55,189 nt of DNA from CAVEFW01 sp964579575. Lineage in GTDB: Bacteria; Actinomycetota; Coriobacteriia; Coriobacteriales; Eggerthellaceae. Position 1 is the stretch's first letter; every line of letters starts with the position of its first letter. The stretch is taken from assembly GCA_964579575.1 (NCBI GenBank), contig CAZOGL010000006.1, positions 1 to 55,189 of the forward strand, written 5' to 3'. This document shows, piece after piece, positions 33,139-41,817 of the stretch. Below the pieces are notes generated by a model, which saw only the letters and a program-made list of their open reading frames with translations, was not told the origin of the DNA and did no database searches. The position numbers and the translations under genes were made by a program.

Positions 33139-34479
33139 ATGGAAGAGAGAAGCAACAACACAAACCACACTGACGGACATCGCGGCAAATCCCGCAAGAA
33201 CTCCGGCAAGAACGGTGGCAAGCCCTACAAGAAACGCACGGACGGCGACAAACCCTACGGCAAGCGTGATGGGGATCGACGCTACGATGGCGAGCGCAAA
33301 AGCTATGGTCGCCGAGGAGGAGATCGACGCGACCGCAGCAAACGCTACGACGACCGCGACGGCAGGGGAGACAAGCGCGATTTTAAACGCGACGGAGAGC
33401 GTCGTGACTATGGTTCCCGCAAGCAATATGACAAGCGCGACGGAGAGCGTCGTGACGACGCGCGTGGGGAGAAACGTTACGACCGCAAACCCTACAGCAA
33501 GAGCTATGGGGATAGGCACGACGACGGCTCACGCAAGCCCTACAACAAGCGCGACGGTGAGCATCATGACACCAGAAACCACAAGAGCTACGGAGGGCGC
33601 CGCGACGGAGGCAAACGTTACGCCGACCGCGACGACAGGGGAGGCAAGCGCTATTTCGAACATGACAGGGATCGCCGTAACTTCGGTTCTCGCAAGCAAT
33701 ATGACAAGCGTGACCGCACACCCCGTGAAGAGACTGTCGAGAACATGGACAACCTCGAAGGAAAGGCTCCAAAAACCGCAAACCAACAGCCGCAGGAACG
33801 CTCGTTCAACCGTCGCGGAGAGGGACGTTCTGAGCGCAAAGGTGACACGAGGAACGGTGCTCGCAACGAACGCAGCCGCTCCAAGGTCGACATGACCACT
33901 CGACGCGACCTCGTCCAAATCGCCACGACTGACAACTCCGAAGACTTCGTTTGGGCAGGTGCCGGGCTGCGCCACACCGACAGCGAGTTCTTCGTCATGG
34001 AAGGCGACACGGTCATCCATGAGAAGTACGGTGAGGGAGAGATTGTCAAAATCATCTCAGGTAAACTCCAGGTCGAGTTCGAGGACGGAAAGCGTTGGTA
34101 CGCCCATCCTCTCGCCATGGAAAAGGGAATCCTTAGAAAGCCTGGGGTAGCTCTTCCCGCCAAAGAAGATGAATCCGCAACCGTAACTGAGCTCGAATCC
34201 GCCCTCGACGATGAGTTTGCATCTGTCCTTCTCGCTGCGGGAGCCTCAATGGACGACTTTTCGGTCAACAATTCTGACGCCATTGACACTTTTGACGATA
34301 GCGACTTGAAAGACGGGACCTTTGAGGAAGACGACAACCTGTTTGACGCAGGAATGAGCTCACTTGACCTCGACTTCGAGACCATCACCGTCGATGACGA
34401 TGCGACGGCAAACATGTTCGCCGACATGGAACTTCTGACAGGCGTCGACTTTAACGAATTTGATGAGGAAAACGAGTAG
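33139..34479 (+). CDS. Arg/Lys/Asp/Tyr-rich disordered protein with an SH3-like core and acidic tail
   Basis: A 446-residue protein in three parts. Residues 1-255 are low-complexity and basic, rich in Arg, Lys, Asp, Gly and Tyr, with recurring KRDGERRD, SRKQYDKRD and KSYG units; two 30-residue blocks repeat about 72 residues apart. Residues 285-335 form a compact domain (GDTVIHEKYGEGEIVKII, then LQVEFEDGKRWYAHPLAM) like the SH3-like C-terminal domain of UvrD/PcrA helicases. Residues 340-446 are strongly acidic. RNA or nucleoprotein binding is a reasonable guess from the basic repeats and from its place between def-like and trmH-like genes, but no function is known to me. It ends 2 bases before the methyltransferase. 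Confidence 0.85.
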   Translation: MEERSNNTNHTDGHRGKSRKNSGKNGGKPYKKRTDGDKPYGKRDGDRRYDGERKSYGRRGGDRRDRSKRYDDRDGRGDKRDFKRDGERRDYGSRKQYDKRDGERRDDARGEKRYDRKPYSKSYGDRHDDGSRKPYNKRDGEHHDTRNHKSYGGRRDGGKRYADRDDRGGKRYFEHDRDRRNFGSRKQYDKRDRTPREETVENMDNLEGKAPKTANQQPQERSFNRRGEGRSERKGDTRNGARNERSRSKVDMTTRRDLVQIATTDNSEDFVWAGAGLRHTDSEFFVMEGDTVIHEKYGEGEIVKIISGKLQVEFEDGKRWYAHPLAMEKGILRKPGVALPAKEDESATVTELESALDDEFASVLLAAGASMDDFSVNNSDAIDTFDDSDLKDGTFEEDDNLFDAGMSSLDLDFETITVDDDATANMFADMELLTGVDFNEFDEENE

Positions 34480-34481
34480 GC

Positions 34482-35327
34482 GTGGCGCTCGTCAAGCTCA
34501 ACTCCCTAGACCTAGATGGTCTAGAACTGTATAGCGGTCGCACGGATTCCCAGCTCCGAGATGGCATCGGGGCTGGGGACCCGGGCGGCTTTTTCATAGC
34601 GGAGTCTATGAACGTCATTGAGCGCGCCTTGGAGAGCGGCATCGAACCGGTGAGTCTATTTGTGGAGGAGCAGTGGCTAGAACACGAGCGACCACTCGTG
34701 GATCGCATGCTTGACACCCGCCCGACGGCGCCGGTATTTGTCGCAAGCCACGCGCAGTTTAAAGAACTTACCGGATATCAGGTTACGCGCGGAGCCCTTG
34801 CGGTGTTTCGCCGGCCCGAGCAACCAGACATGAAGGCAATGCTTGCGAGATGCCATCGCATAGCCATACTCGAAGACATAACCAACTATACCAACATCGG
34901 GCAGATCTTTCGTAGCGCCGCAGCGCTCGGAATCGACGCCGTCCTGTTGACACCTCGTTGCCATGACCCCCTCTACCGGCGCGCCTCTCGTGTTTCCATG
35001 GGCACGGTCTTCCAAGTACCCTGGGCAAGGATTAGCGACTCCAAAGAGGCCTCTTGGCCGTATGGCTTTCTTGCGACCTTGCGTGAGCAGGGCTTCACTA
35101 CCCTTGCGCTCGCCCTGAAAAAGGATGCTCTTCCCATCGACGATGAGAGGTTCAGATCGGCAGAGAAATTGGCGCTCATCCTCGGTACCGAGGGGGAGGG
35201 ATTGTCTCGCGAGACGATCGAGGCGAGCGACCACTGCGTCATTATTCCCATGGACCATGGAGTCGATTCCCTCAACGTCGGCGCAGCGGCAGCTGTCGCG
35301 TTCTGGGAGTTGAGATATCGCCCTTAG
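34482..35327 (+). CDS. SpoU/TrmH-family RNA methyltransferase
   Basis: A 281-residue SPOUT 2'-O-ribose methyltransferase with an N-terminal substrate-binding domain. The three SpoU motifs are present: NIGQIFRSAAALGIDAVLL, LILGTEGEGLS and IPMDHGVDSLNVGAAAAVAF (canonical IPM...SLNVSVA; here VGAAA). These form the knotted AdoMet site. The substrate (23S rRNA or tRNA) cannot be told. Start is GTG 34482, 2 bases after the preceding stop, so translation is coupled to the disordered protein. Confidence 0.92.
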   Translation: MALVKLNSLDLDGLELYSGRTDSQLRDGIGAGDPGGFFIAESMNVIERALESGIEPVSLFVEEQWLEHERPLVDRMLDTRPTAPVFVASHAQFKELTGYQVTRGALAVFRRPEQPDMKAMLARCHRIAILEDITNYTNIGQIFRSAAALGIDAVLLTPRCHDPLYRRASRVSMGTVFQVPWARISDSKEASWPYGFLATLREQGFTTLALALKKDALPIDDERFRSAEKLALILGTEGEGLSRETIEASDHCVIIPMDHGVDSLNVGAAAAVAFWELRYRP

Positions 35328-35540
35328 CGGCCTCGCGGTGATAGCGATCCCCCCGTCAATAGCTGCCCCCCTCTCGCTTTGTCTGGACAACCACAACATA
35401 TGGGGTACGAATAACCATTGACCGCTACAAAAACGCCGTTTCCATAAGAAATCAATCCTCCTTAACCCGTCCACCGAAGGCTAAACGCCAACGCTTCGCC
35501 TTACGTCCCAGGTAAAGACAACATCGCATAAGGTATAGAT

Positions 35541-35563
35541 ACGGCTCTTTGGCCGTTGTTTTA
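35541..35563 (+). terminator. possible terminator or attenuator before the ech operon
   Basis: ACGGC and GCCGT form a 5-bp stem with a 6-base loop and are followed by TGTTTTATTT. It lies 214 bases after the methyltransferase and 35 bases before echA. The 270-base gap otherwise shows only weak promoter-like sequences such as TTGACC at 35418. Confidence 0.35.
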
Positions 35564-35597
35564 TTTATTCCTCAAAGACGGAAAGGAGGTGCGAAGC

Positions 35598-37589
35598 ATG
35601 GAGATCTTGGCTTTTCTTGTTCTGTGCCCGCTTGTCATCGCCATCCTGTTGTTCATCTTGAAAAACGACAAGGTGCGTGACGTGCTTGTCATCGCCGGCG
35701 CCATCGTCATCGCCGTCGCTTCCATTTATCTGGTCGTTATCGGCTTGATGTCCGGCCCGACACAATTCGAGCTCGAGTCGCACATCATCGACTACATCGG
35801 AACAGCCATCGGCATCCTTATCGCTGTCGTCATTCTCTACTTCGCAATCAGATTCAAGAACGTGTTGGCAGGGATACTCGCCGTCGTGCAAGTTGCCCTC
35901 TCCCTCGTGTTCGAGCTTGTATACGCACCGCATTGCCCGGTCGAGATCGGCCTGTACTACGACAACCTGTCGTTGCTCATGGCCTTTATCATCGGCGTTG
36001 TCGGCTCCGGCATCTGCGTATATGCCCTCGGCTACATGAAGGACTTCCAACGCCACGAGCCCGAAGGAGCAAAAGACCGCCGTCCATTCTTCTTCGGCCT
36101 CATGTTCCTGTTCCTCTCCGCAATGTATGTCATCGTATTCTCGAACAACATGGTGTGGTTGTTCACCGGGTGGGAGGTCACCACGGTGTGCTCCTTCCTT
36201 CTCATCGGCTACACCCGGACGGAAGAGGCGCTGCGTAACGCATTCCGCCAGATCAACATGAACCTCCTTGGCGGTATCGGATTCGTCCTCGCCCTGTATG
36301 CCTGCGTCATCCAGATGGGGACCCTCGACCTTGCCAAGTTCATCGAGCTTGGAACGGCCGCTCCGGCAATCGCCATCTTCGCCGTCGCCTCCCTGTCCTT
36401 TGCAGGTCTCACCAAGGCGGCCCAGATGCCGTTCCACACCTGGCTGTTGGGCGCCATGGTCGCACCGACCCCGACGAGCGCGTTGCTGCACTCCTCCACG
36501 ATGGTCAAGGCTGGCGTGTTTTTGCTCGTCAAGCTTTCGCCCGTTTTGATGATGTGCACCATCCCGTCCTATCTCGTCATCATCGTCGGCGGCTTCACCT
36601 TCCTCATGTGCAGCCTCTTGGCCATCAGCCAAAGCAACGCCAAGCGTGTCCTCGCGTATTCGACCATTGCCAACCTCGGCCTGATCACGGCATGCGCCGG
36701 CGTCGGCACTCCCGAGGCAGTATGGGCAGCGATGTTCCTCATCCTGTTCCACGCGGTTGCGAAGAGCCTGCTGTTCCTTTGCGTCGGCACCGCCGAACAC
36801 CACATCGGGAGCCGCAATATCGAGGACATGGACCTTCTCTTCGAGCGCATGCCGCGCCTTGCCCGCTTCATGATGCTTGGCATCATGTGCATGTTCATCG
36901 CTCCGTTGGGCATGCTCGTCGCCAAGTGGGCAACTCTGGTGTCTCTCGTGGACTCCCAACAAGTCTTGCTTATCGTCATGCTTGCCTTTGGATCCGCTGC
37001 CACGTTCATGTTCTGGACGAAGTGGTTCGGCAAGCTTGCCGGCATCGCATACCATCCCGAGAACGTCGAGCTCACCGTGCATAAGTCCGAGTGGGCCGCC
37101 ATGCTCACAATGGTCGTCCTCATCGTTGTCTGCTGTGTCGGCTTGCCGTTGATTTCCAACAACATCGTCGAGCCTTACATCACCAGCACCTATTGCGACC
37201 CGGACAACGCGAGCATGATGGTGTACTTCTCCGAGAGGTTCGGTATCGACGCGCTTACGACCTACCTCGACAGCCAATCCATCGCCTCCGGCAATCTCGG
37301 TTTGTGCGCACTTTTGTCCCTCGTCGTCATCGTCGTCATCCTCGGCGGTCTTGGCGCCAAGACCAACCAGCGTAAGGTTTCCGTCTACCTTGCTGGGGCC
37401 AGCGCCGACAACGAGAAGCGCACATATCGCAACTCGCTTTCCGGAGTCTCTGAGGCGACCGCGCGCAATTGGTATATGGAAGACTACTTTGGAGAGAAGA
37501 AGCTGACCGTTCCGTCTCAGGTCGGCGCAAGCGTCTACATCACCGTGCTGTATGTGGTCAGCCTTGTTTTCTCCATCATGGCAATGTAG
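35598..37589 (+). CDS. echA: Ech-type hydrogenase antiporter-like subunit EchA
   Basis: A 663-residue polytopic membrane protein, homologous to NuoL/HyfB and Mrp antiporter subunits, expected to move H+ or Na+. About 15-16 hydrophobic helices are visible. The conserved NuoL core includes NNMVWLFTGWEVTTVCSFLLIG with the key Glu, the Lys-containing AGLTKAAQMPFHTWLLGAM, and PTPTSALLHSSTMVKAGVFL. ATG 35598 follows the strong GAAAGGAGGTGCGAAGC. It heads the six-gene ech operon; the next gene is 15 bases away. Confidence 0.93.
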   Translation: MEILAFLVLCPLVIAILLFILKNDKVRDVLVIAGAIVIAVASIYLVVIGLMSGPTQFELESHIIDYIGTAIGILIAVVILYFAIRFKNVLAGILAVVQVALSLVFELVYAPHCPVEIGLYYDNLSLLMAFIIGVVGSGICVYALGYMKDFQRHEPEGAKDRRPFFFGLMFLFLSAMYVIVFSNNMVWLFTGWEVTTVCSFLLIGYTRTEEALRNAFRQINMNLLGGIGFVLALYACVIQMGTLDLAKFIELGTAAPAIAIFAVASLSFAGLTKAAQMPFHTWLLGAMVAPTPTSALLHSSTMVKAGVFLLVKLSPVLMMCTIPSYLVIIVGGFTFLMCSLLAISQSNAKRVLAYSTIANLGLITACAGVGTPEAVWAAMFLILFHAVAKSLLFLCVGTAEHHIGSRNIEDMDLLFERMPRLARFMMLGIMCMFIAPLGMLVAKWATLVSLVDSQQVLLIVMLAFGSAATFMFWTKWFGKLAGIAYHPENVELTVHKSEWAAMLTMVVLIVVCCVGLPLISNNIVEPYITSTYCDPDNASMMVYFSERFGIDALTTYLDSQSIASGNLGLCALLSLVVIVVILGGLGAKTNQRKVSVYLAGASADNEKRTYRNSLSGVSEATARNWYMEDYFGEKKLTVPSQVGASVYITVLYVVSLVFSIMAM

Positions 37590-37604
37590 AAAGGGGTGCT
37601 GAAT

Positions 37605-38519
37605 ATGGATATCGTTTCTTTCCTCACCGAGTTCAAGAGCGAGTATATGATCGTCGGCTTCATTGCCTACCTCATCCTGGCACCCATCATCGGATGCCTG
37701 CTCGCCGGTTTTGACCGCAAGATCAGTGCACGCATGCAGGGCCGCGTCGGACCCCACATCCTGCAACCCTATTGGGATGTCCGCAAGCTTTTGTCCAAAG
37801 AGGACGTCTCAGTCAACAACGTCGAGGGCCTCTACGTCACGTTGGCCTTGGTGATGGCCATTGTCGCTGGCGGCATCTTCTTCGGCGGCGGAAACGTGCT
37901 CTTCTCCGCCTTCATCCTGACGCTGGGAAGCATGTTCTTCATCGTCGCCGCCTATTCAACGCGCAGTCCCTACGCAGAGATGGGTGCCAATCGTGAGACG
38001 CTCCAAGTCATGGCATACGAGCCCATGGTTTTGCTGTTCGCCGTCGTGTTCTACATGGCCTCCGGATCTTTTGACTCCATCACGATCTTGTTCATCCCGG
38101 TGCCGGTCATCGGCAAGTCCGTCCTCGCCTTCGTCGGCCTGTTGTTCATCCTTACCATCAAGTTGCGCAAGTCTCCTTTCGACATCTCCATGAGCCACCA
38201 TGCGCACCAAGAGATCGTTCGCGGCGTCACCACTGAGATGTCTGGCCCCACACTTGCGAAGGCCGAGATCATGCACTGGTATGAGACCGTCCTGTTCCTT
38301 GGATGGGTAGGCATGTTCTTTATCTGGGGCAACCCCGTCTCCATCGTACTTGCCATCGTCGTCGCATTGATCGTTTGGTTCTTGGAGATCTTGATCGACA
38401 ACAACTTTGCCCGTGTGAAGTGGCAAGCAATGCTCAAGTGGGCTTGGATCGTCGCCCTTGTCTGCGGCGGTCTCAACATCGCCATACTCAACACGCTCAC
38501 CGTTCTTGGAATCTTGTAA
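37605..38519 (+). CDS. echB: Ech-type hydrogenase membrane subunit EchB
   Basis: A 304-residue integral membrane subunit homologous to NuoH/HyfC, which links the catalytic arm to the ion-pumping module. About eight helices are present. Family blocks include DRKISARMQGRVGPHILQPYWDVRKLL near residue 31, RSPYAEMGANRETLQVMAYEP, and KSPFDISMSHHAHQEIV. ATG 37605 after AAAGGGGTGCTGAAT is preferred to an in-frame GTG three codons upstream. Confidence 0.95.
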   Translation: MDIVSFLTEFKSEYMIVGFIAYLILAPIIGCLLAGFDRKISARMQGRVGPHILQPYWDVRKLLSKEDVSVNNVEGLYVTLALVMAIVAGGIFFGGGNVLFSAFILTLGSMFFIVAAYSTRSPYAEMGANRETLQVMAYEPMVLLFAVVFYMASGSFDSITILFIPVPVIGKSVLAFVGLLFILTIKLRKSPFDISMSHHAHQEIVRGVTTEMSGPTLAKAEIMHWYETVLFLGWVGMFFIWGNPVSIVLAIVVALIVWFLEILIDNNFARVKWQAMLKWAWIVALVCGGLNIAILNTLTVLGIL

Positions 38520-38528
38520 GGAGGAAAC

Positions 38529-38978
38529 ATGGCTTACGCATCAAAATCGCCTTGGGTCATCCATTACGACGCCTCCAGCTGCAACGGTTGCGACATCGAG
38601 GTTCTTGCGACCCTTTGCCCCGGCTTCGATGCAGAGCGCTTTGGCGTCATCAACACCGGTAACCCCAAGCACGCTGACATCTTCCTTGTAACCGGCAGTG
38701 TCAACGAGCGCAACATCAAGGTCATTCAAGAGATCTACGACCAGATGCTCGAACCGAAGGTCGTTGTCGCTTGCGGTATCTGCGCATGCTCCGGCGGCGT
38801 CTTCCATGATTGCTACAACGTTCTCGGCGGCGTCGACAAGGCCATCCCCGTCGACGTGTACGCCCCAGGCTGTGCAGTTCGCCCTGAAACTATCATCGAC
38901 GCGGTTGTGAAGGGAGTCGCTGTCTTGGAAGAGAAAGCAGCCGCCATGAAGAACCCCGAAAAGAACAAGGAGGTGTAG
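38529..38978 (+). CDS. echC: Ech-type hydrogenase small subunit EchC
   Basis: A 149-residue soluble subunit homologous to NuoB and the [NiFe] hydrogenase small subunit, carrying the proximal 4Fe-4S cluster. Cysteines for the cluster are present: C18 and C21 (SCNGC), C82/C85 in ACGICACSGG, and C115 in APGCAVRP. The short length without medial or distal cluster domains is typical of group 4 enzymes. The ribosome-binding site is GTAAGGAGGAAAC. Confidence 0.95.
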   Translation: MAYASKSPWVIHYDASSCNGCDIEVLATLCPGFDAERFGVINTGNPKHADIFLVTGSVNERNIKVIQEIYDQMLEPKVVVACGICACSGGVFHDCYNVLGGVDKAIPVDVYAPGCAVRPETIIDAVVKGVAVLEEKAAAMKNPEKNKEV

Positions 38979-38980
38979 AC

Positions 38981-39415
38981 ATGGCAACCCAGATGAAATT
39001 CACCGACATCACCGTCGAGGAGCTCCACCCCTTGGCGCAAGATCGCAAGGAGAACGGCTGGCGTTACGTCCAAACCCAATGCACCAAGGCCGATGACGAT
39101 ACCATCACCTACATGGTCACCTTCAACAAGGACGGCCTTCTTGACAACTACTGCATTAAGGGTGTTACCAAGGACGTCACCATTCCCAGCATCTCCGATC
39201 TCTATTTTTCGGCATTCGTGTTCGAAAACGAGTCCCACGACCTGTTCGGTGTCCAAATTTCCGATATCGTCATCGATTTCGGCGGGAAGTTCTACGACCT
39301 TGCCATAAGCGAACCTATGACCGTCATCACTCCGGCCCAAAAGGCGGCACGGGAGAAGGCCGCCAAGCTTGCAGCTGCCAAGGCGGCAAAAGAGGCACAA
39401 GGAGAGGGGGAGTAG
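38981..39415 (+). CDS. echD: Ech-type hydrogenase subunit EchD
   Basis: A 144-residue subunit homologous to the NuoC/30-kDa subunit of complex I. The conserved C-terminal block FENESHDLFGVQISDIVIDFGG is present. The last 25 residues are Ala/Lys-rich, probably disordered. It starts 2 bases after echC and ends 2 bases before echE, so it is translationally coupled at both ends. Confidence 0.92.
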   Translation: MATQMKFTDITVEELHPLAQDRKENGWRYVQTQCTKADDDTITYMVTFNKDGLLDNYCIKGVTKDVTIPSISDLYFSAFVFENESHDLFGVQISDIVIDFGGKFYDLAISEPMTVITPAQKAAREKAAKLAAAKAAKEAQGEGE

Positions 39416-39417
39416 AC

Positions 39418-40506
39418 ATGAGCAAGAAGACCATCATTCCTTTCGGTCCCCAACACCCTGTCCTGCCTGAGCCGGTCCATCTGGACCTCGTGGTTGAGGA
39501 CGAGAAGGTCATCGAGGCAATACCCCAAATCGGATTTATCCACCGTGGTCTCGAGCGTCTTGTCGAGACCCGCGACTACAACCAGTTCATCTACGTCGCT
39601 GAGCGTATTTGCGGCATCTGTGCCTTCGGTCATTCCAATGGCTACGCCGAGGCCGTGGAGAAGCTTCTCGACGTGGAGGTGCCTGAGCGCGCGCAAAAGC
39701 TCCGCGTCATCTGGCACGAGCTCTCCCGTATCCACTCCCACATCCTTTGGCTCGGTCTGGCTGCCGACGCTTTCGGATTTGAAAGCCTGTTCATGCACTG
39801 CTGGCGACTGCGCGAGCGTGTCCTCGACGTGTTCGAGCGTACCACCGGCGGCCGCGTCATCTTCTCTGTTGTATGCGTCGGCGGCGTCGTCCGCGACATC
39901 AGCGACGAGAACCTCGCCTACATGAAGGATGTCCTCGCAGGCATCATGGACGAGTACAAACAGATCATGGCTACCTTCGTCAAAGACAAATCCGTCAAGA
40001 ACCGTACCGTCGGTGTCGGATACATCTCCGAGCAAGACGCGTTCGAACTCTCGATGGTCGGCCCGTTTGCACGAGCCTCCAACATCAACAACGACGTTCG
40101 CTGCATGCGCAACGGCGGCTATCGATTCCTTGATGACTTCCAGCCCATCCTCTCTGAGGAGGGAGACTGCTACGCCCGTGTTGTCGTTCGCGCCAAGGAG
40201 GTCCTGCAATCCATCGACATCATCAACGAGATGATCGCGAAGCTCGAACCGGGCGAGATCGCCACAAAGGTCAAGGGTAAGCCTGCCGTTGGCACGCAAG
40301 CCTGCGTCCAGTTTGAGCAACCTCGCGGTGAATGCTATTACTACGTTGCCGGCAATGGCACGATGAACCTTGCACGTACCCGAATTCGCACACCTACCAG
40401 CATCAACCTCGGCGGCATGACCAAGGCGTTGCAGGGTTGCGACTTCGCTGACGTCAACATGATCGTGCTCACCATCGACCCCTGCATTAGCTGCACGGAA
40501 AGGTAG
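39418..40506 (+). CDS. echE: Ech-type [NiFe] hydrogenase large subunit EchE
   Basis: A 362-residue catalytic subunit homologous to NuoD but with the four nickel-binding cysteines of a hydrogenase: C65 and C68 in RICGIC and C356 and C359 in the terminal DPCISCTER. It therefore should hold the Ni-Fe site and reduce protons. IPFGPQHPVLPEP at the start is typical of the group. The protein ends three residues after the last Cys, so there is no C-terminal peptide for a maturation protease to remove. No hyp maturation genes lie in this window. Confidence 0.96.
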   Translation: MSKKTIIPFGPQHPVLPEPVHLDLVVEDEKVIEAIPQIGFIHRGLERLVETRDYNQFIYVAERICGICAFGHSNGYAEAVEKLLDVEVPERAQKLRVIWHELSRIHSHILWLGLAADAFGFESLFMHCWRLRERVLDVFERTTGGRVIFSVVCVGGVVRDISDENLAYMKDVLAGIMDEYKQIMATFVKDKSVKNRTVGVGYISEQDAFELSMVGPFARASNINNDVRCMRNGGYRFLDDFQPILSEEGDCYARVVVRAKEVLQSIDIINEMIAKLEPGEIATKVKGKPAVGTQACVQFEQPRGECYYYVAGNGTMNLARTRIRTPTSINLGGMTKALQGCDFADVNMIVLTIDPCISCTER

Positions 40507-40513
40507 GCAAATC

Positions 40514-41011
40514 ATGGGATTTAAACTTGGATCTATGACGTTCGGGGGGTTGTTCAAAAAGCCGGAGACGCTTTTGTACCCATTCGAGACAAAGACCCCT
40601 CCCGCAGGCCTGAAAGGCACCATCAAGGTTGATGTAGACAATTGCATCCTGTGCGGAATCTGCCAAAAGAAGTGTCCTTGCGGCACCATCGTGGTCGATA
40701 AGCCCAACCGCGTCTGGAAGATCAACCACTACCAGTGCATCCAATGCGGATATTGCGTGCGTGAATGCCCGAAGGGTGGTCTGACGATGGAGCCTGTGGC
40801 TCCTCCCGCTGCCACCTCCTTTGACTTTGAGGTATTTGAGGTTCCTGACCCAAAGGCGGCCAAGGAAGAGGCAACGGCCGAGTCACCCGCAATCGAGCCC
40901 ACTGGCGACCCGGAAATGGACGCAAAGCTGGCAGGTATGGACCCCGAAAAGGCGGCAAAAGTCCGCGCAGCGTTCATGGCAAAGAAGGCCAAGGAGGCCG
41001 CCGACGCTTAA
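40514..41011 (+). CDS. echF: Ech-type hydrogenase ferredoxin-like subunit EchF
   Basis: A 165-residue subunit homologous to NuoI/HyfH with two 4Fe-4S clusters: C44/C47/C50/C54 (CILCGICQKKC) and C75/C78/C81/C85 (CIQCGYCVREC). It passes electrons from reduced ferredoxin to EchC. About 65 Ala/Glu/Lys/Pro-rich residues follow the clusters (after residue 98), longer than the core family, and probably disordered. It closes the ech operon, followed by a terminator. Confidence 0.95.
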   Translation: MGFKLGSMTFGGLFKKPETLLYPFETKTPPAGLKGTIKVDVDNCILCGICQKKCPCGTIVVDKPNRVWKINHYQCIQCGYCVRECPKGGLTMEPVAPPAATSFDFEVFEVPDPKAAKEEATAESPAIEPTGDPEMDAKLAGMDPEKAAKVRAAFMAKKAKEAADA

Positions 41012-41109
41012 AAGTCGTACGAACAGGACCGTCGTTTCGTTGATACCCTGTGTGGTTTCTTTGGCTGGACAGGGATATAAGGTTGAAAACCTGATACTAT
41101 AGCGTTACC

Positions 41110-41141
41110 TAAAAACCGAGCCTTATTTGGGCTCGGTTTTA
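41110..41141 (+). terminator. intrinsic terminator after the ech operon
   Basis: AAAACCGAGCC pairs with GGGCTCGGTTTT around a short TTATTT loop and ends in a T-tract. It lies about 100 bases after echF and about 23 bases before the pgsA-like gene. Confidence 0.85.
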
Positions 41142-41163
41142 AGTATGCACTGAGAGGAGGATC

Positions 41164-41802
41164 ATGACAACGCAAAACACAGACACCCAAGTGACCTCCA
41201 AGATACTCACCATTCCAAACGTTATCTCGTTCATACGCCTGTGCTTCGTCCCTGCATTCCTTGCCTTACTTCTAAACGGTCAAAACATTCCCGCGTGCAT
41301 TGTCTTTGCTATCGCTGCCGGGACCGATTGGGTCGATGGCCAGGTTGCTCGTCACACCAACAGCGTCTCGAAACTCGGACAGCTTCTCGACCCCTTCGTG
41401 GATCGATGCCTCGTTATCTCTGCCGTACTGGGCCTTTTGTTGGTTGGACGTGTCCCTGTATGGATAGTCGTCCTCGTCCTTGCCCGAGACCTGTTCCTCC
41501 TGATCAGCGGTGCGTGGCTATTGGAGAAGTGGCACGTGCGCGTTCCGGTAATCTATCCTGGCAAGGTAGCCGCAACCTTGCTCTACATCGGCTTCGGAGC
41601 TTTGCTGCTAAACATTCCGCTCATCAACGGCCTTGGATGGGTCGACGTGACTTGGTTGCCAGGATTCAACGCCTCCCCGGTAGGTTGGGGCATATGGTTT
41701 GTCTACGCAGGCATGTTTCTGAATATCTTCACCACCAGTTACTATATGTTCGACGCTGCACGACGCCTCAAGGCAGCAAAGCAGGCAGCAAAAGCCGAAT
41801 AG
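41164..41802 (+). CDS. CDP-alcohol phosphatidyltransferase (PgsA-like)
   Basis: A 212-residue integral membrane enzyme with about five helices. The CDP-alcohol phosphotransferase motif D-G-x2-A-R-x8-G-x3-D-x3-D is complete in DGQVARHTNSVSKLGQLLD and the following PFVDR. It most probably makes phosphatidylglycerol phosphate from CDP-diacylglycerol, but related enzymes use other alcohols. The ribosome-binding site is GAGAGGAGGATC. It is followed after 15 bases by the VanW-domain gene. Confidence 0.9.
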   Translation: MTTQNTDTQVTSKILTIPNVISFIRLCFVPAFLALLLNGQNIPACIVFAIAAGTDWVDGQVARHTNSVSKLGQLLDPFVDRCLVISAVLGLLLVGRVPVWIVVLVLARDLFLLISGAWLLEKWHVRVPVIYPGKVAATLLYIGFGALLLNIPLINGLGWVDVTWLPGFNASPVGWGIWFVYAGMFLNIFTTSYYMFDAARRLKAAKQAAKAE

Positions 41803-41817
41803 CACGTTAGAATCGAC

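Noticed and set aside
35565..37766. A 733-codon open frame on the minus strand opposite echA
   Set aside because: It is antisense to a clear membrane subunit; its Asp/Glu/His-rich composition is the reverse complement of hydrophobic codons. It has no family features or ribosome-binding site.
39292..40725. A 477-codon minus-strand frame opposite echE
   Set aside because: It lies entirely over conserved hydrogenase genes and arises from their codon bias.
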